From NCBI GenBank assembly GCA_002292265.1, contig DBBQ01000019.1, positions 239-25,486 on the forward strand: a DNA stretch of 25,248 nucleotides. The letters run 5' to 3'. Each line of letters starts with the position of its first letter. Positions within the stretch are counted from its first letter, which is position 1. The notes beneath the pieces are model-generated. The model searched no databases. It worked only from the letters and a program-made list of their open reading frames with translations, and was not told where the DNA came from. This document shows positions 24,988 through 25,248 of this stretch, piece by piece. This stretch comes from Flavobacteriaceae bacterium UBA980 (GTDB lineage: Bacteria > Bacteroidota > Bacteroidia > Flavobacteriales > Flavobacteriaceae). The position numbers and the translations under genes are program-made.

Positions 24988-25248
24988 ATGAAAATTTATT
25001 ACTTACTACCCTTATCGCTTTTATTTCTCTTTAGCACAACCCCTGTAACAGCACAGTCAGCAGAGGAGATTATTTCTAACTATTTCGAAAATACGGGAGG
25101 TCTAGAAAACTGGAATCAATTGAATGGTATTAAAATGATCGCCAAGATCAATCAACAAGGAATGGAAATTCCTTTGGAAATAATACAATTAAAAGATGGT
25201 CGACAAATGCAAGTCATAAACTTTCAAGGCAAAGAAATTAAGCAAGGG
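24988..25248 (+). CDS. LolA-like secreted protein, 3' end beyond window
   Basis: Only the first 87 codons are in the window. The ATG at 24988 opens a signal peptide (KIYYLLPLSLLFLFSTTPVTA, cleaved before Q23 or nearby), followed by AEEIISNYFENTGGLENWNQLNGI and a beta-rich stretch. This resembles Bacteroidota proteins annotated as outer-membrane lipoprotein-sorting (LolA-like) proteins, which have an unclosed beta-barrel. Actual involvement in lipoprotein sorting is not shown by the visible part. The 74-bp gap after the aldo/keto reductase holds no convincing terminator or promoter. Confidence 0.75.
   Translation, partial: MKIYYLLPLSLLFLFSTTPVTAQSAEEIISNYFENTGGLENWNQLNGIKMIAKINQQGMEIPLEIIQLKDGRQMQVINFQGKEIKQG

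Overview
The window looks like chromosomal DNA from a member of the Bacteroidota, most likely a marine or aquatic Flavobacteriia species. The support is a low-GC sequence, start codons without Shine-Dalgarno signals, upstream boxes fitting the Bacteroidota sigma consensus TTG-N17-23-TAnnTTTG, a type B succinate dehydrogenase with a 667-residue flavoprotein, and several Bacteroidota-typical families. I assign the genus no further. Most of the window is ordinary housekeeping DNA.

Layout. At 1-49 lies the 5' part of a minus-strand tRNA-Asn. A secreted SOUL-type haem-binding protein (243-806, +) converges on and slightly overlaps the site-2 protease rseP (799-2112, -). Next on the plus strand come a SCO1/SenC copper chaperone, the ferrous-iron uptake operon feoA-feoB plus a tiny FeoB-associated Cys-rich membrane peptide, and an MFS transporter. 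A shared hairpin terminator separates the MFS gene from a convergent Xaa-Pro aminopeptidase. The sdhCAB operon occupies 8295-11730 behind a well-formed promoter.

From 11707 to 13025 the minus strand holds a decay zone: three consecutive damaged genes. They are a 3'-truncated SDR oxidoreductase, a small HExxH membrane protein with an in-frame TAG, and a small cytosolic Bacteroidota family protein with a one-base frameshift. Beyond it lie a HAD phosphatase and a beta-lactamase-like serine hydrolase (overlapping, minus), a nitrilase-family amidase (plus) and a large Ig-like lipoprotein (minus). The last two overlap tail to tail by 89 bp. A comF gene follows whose zinc-finger half is cut from its phosphoribosyltransferase half by an in-frame TAA.

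From 18194 the plus strand carries an arsenosugar module: an AhpD-like protein, the radical SAM enzyme ArsS and a purine nucleoside phosphorylase. These could together build and trim the arsenic-adenosine intermediate of arsenosugar synthesis. Then come glycyl-tRNA synthetase, a C-terminal remnant of an outer-membrane beta-barrel protein (minus), exonuclease III with a TTG start, an OmpA-like lipoprotein, an aldo/keto reductase and the start of a LolA-like secreted protein cut by the window end.

The most useful observations are the broken genes that a plain ORF scan hides (comF, the HExxH membrane protein, the frameshifted small protein and the barrel remnant), the arsenosugar operon with its own phosphorylase, and the long convergent overlap. 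I found no CRISPR array, insertion sequence, prophage or clearly new system.
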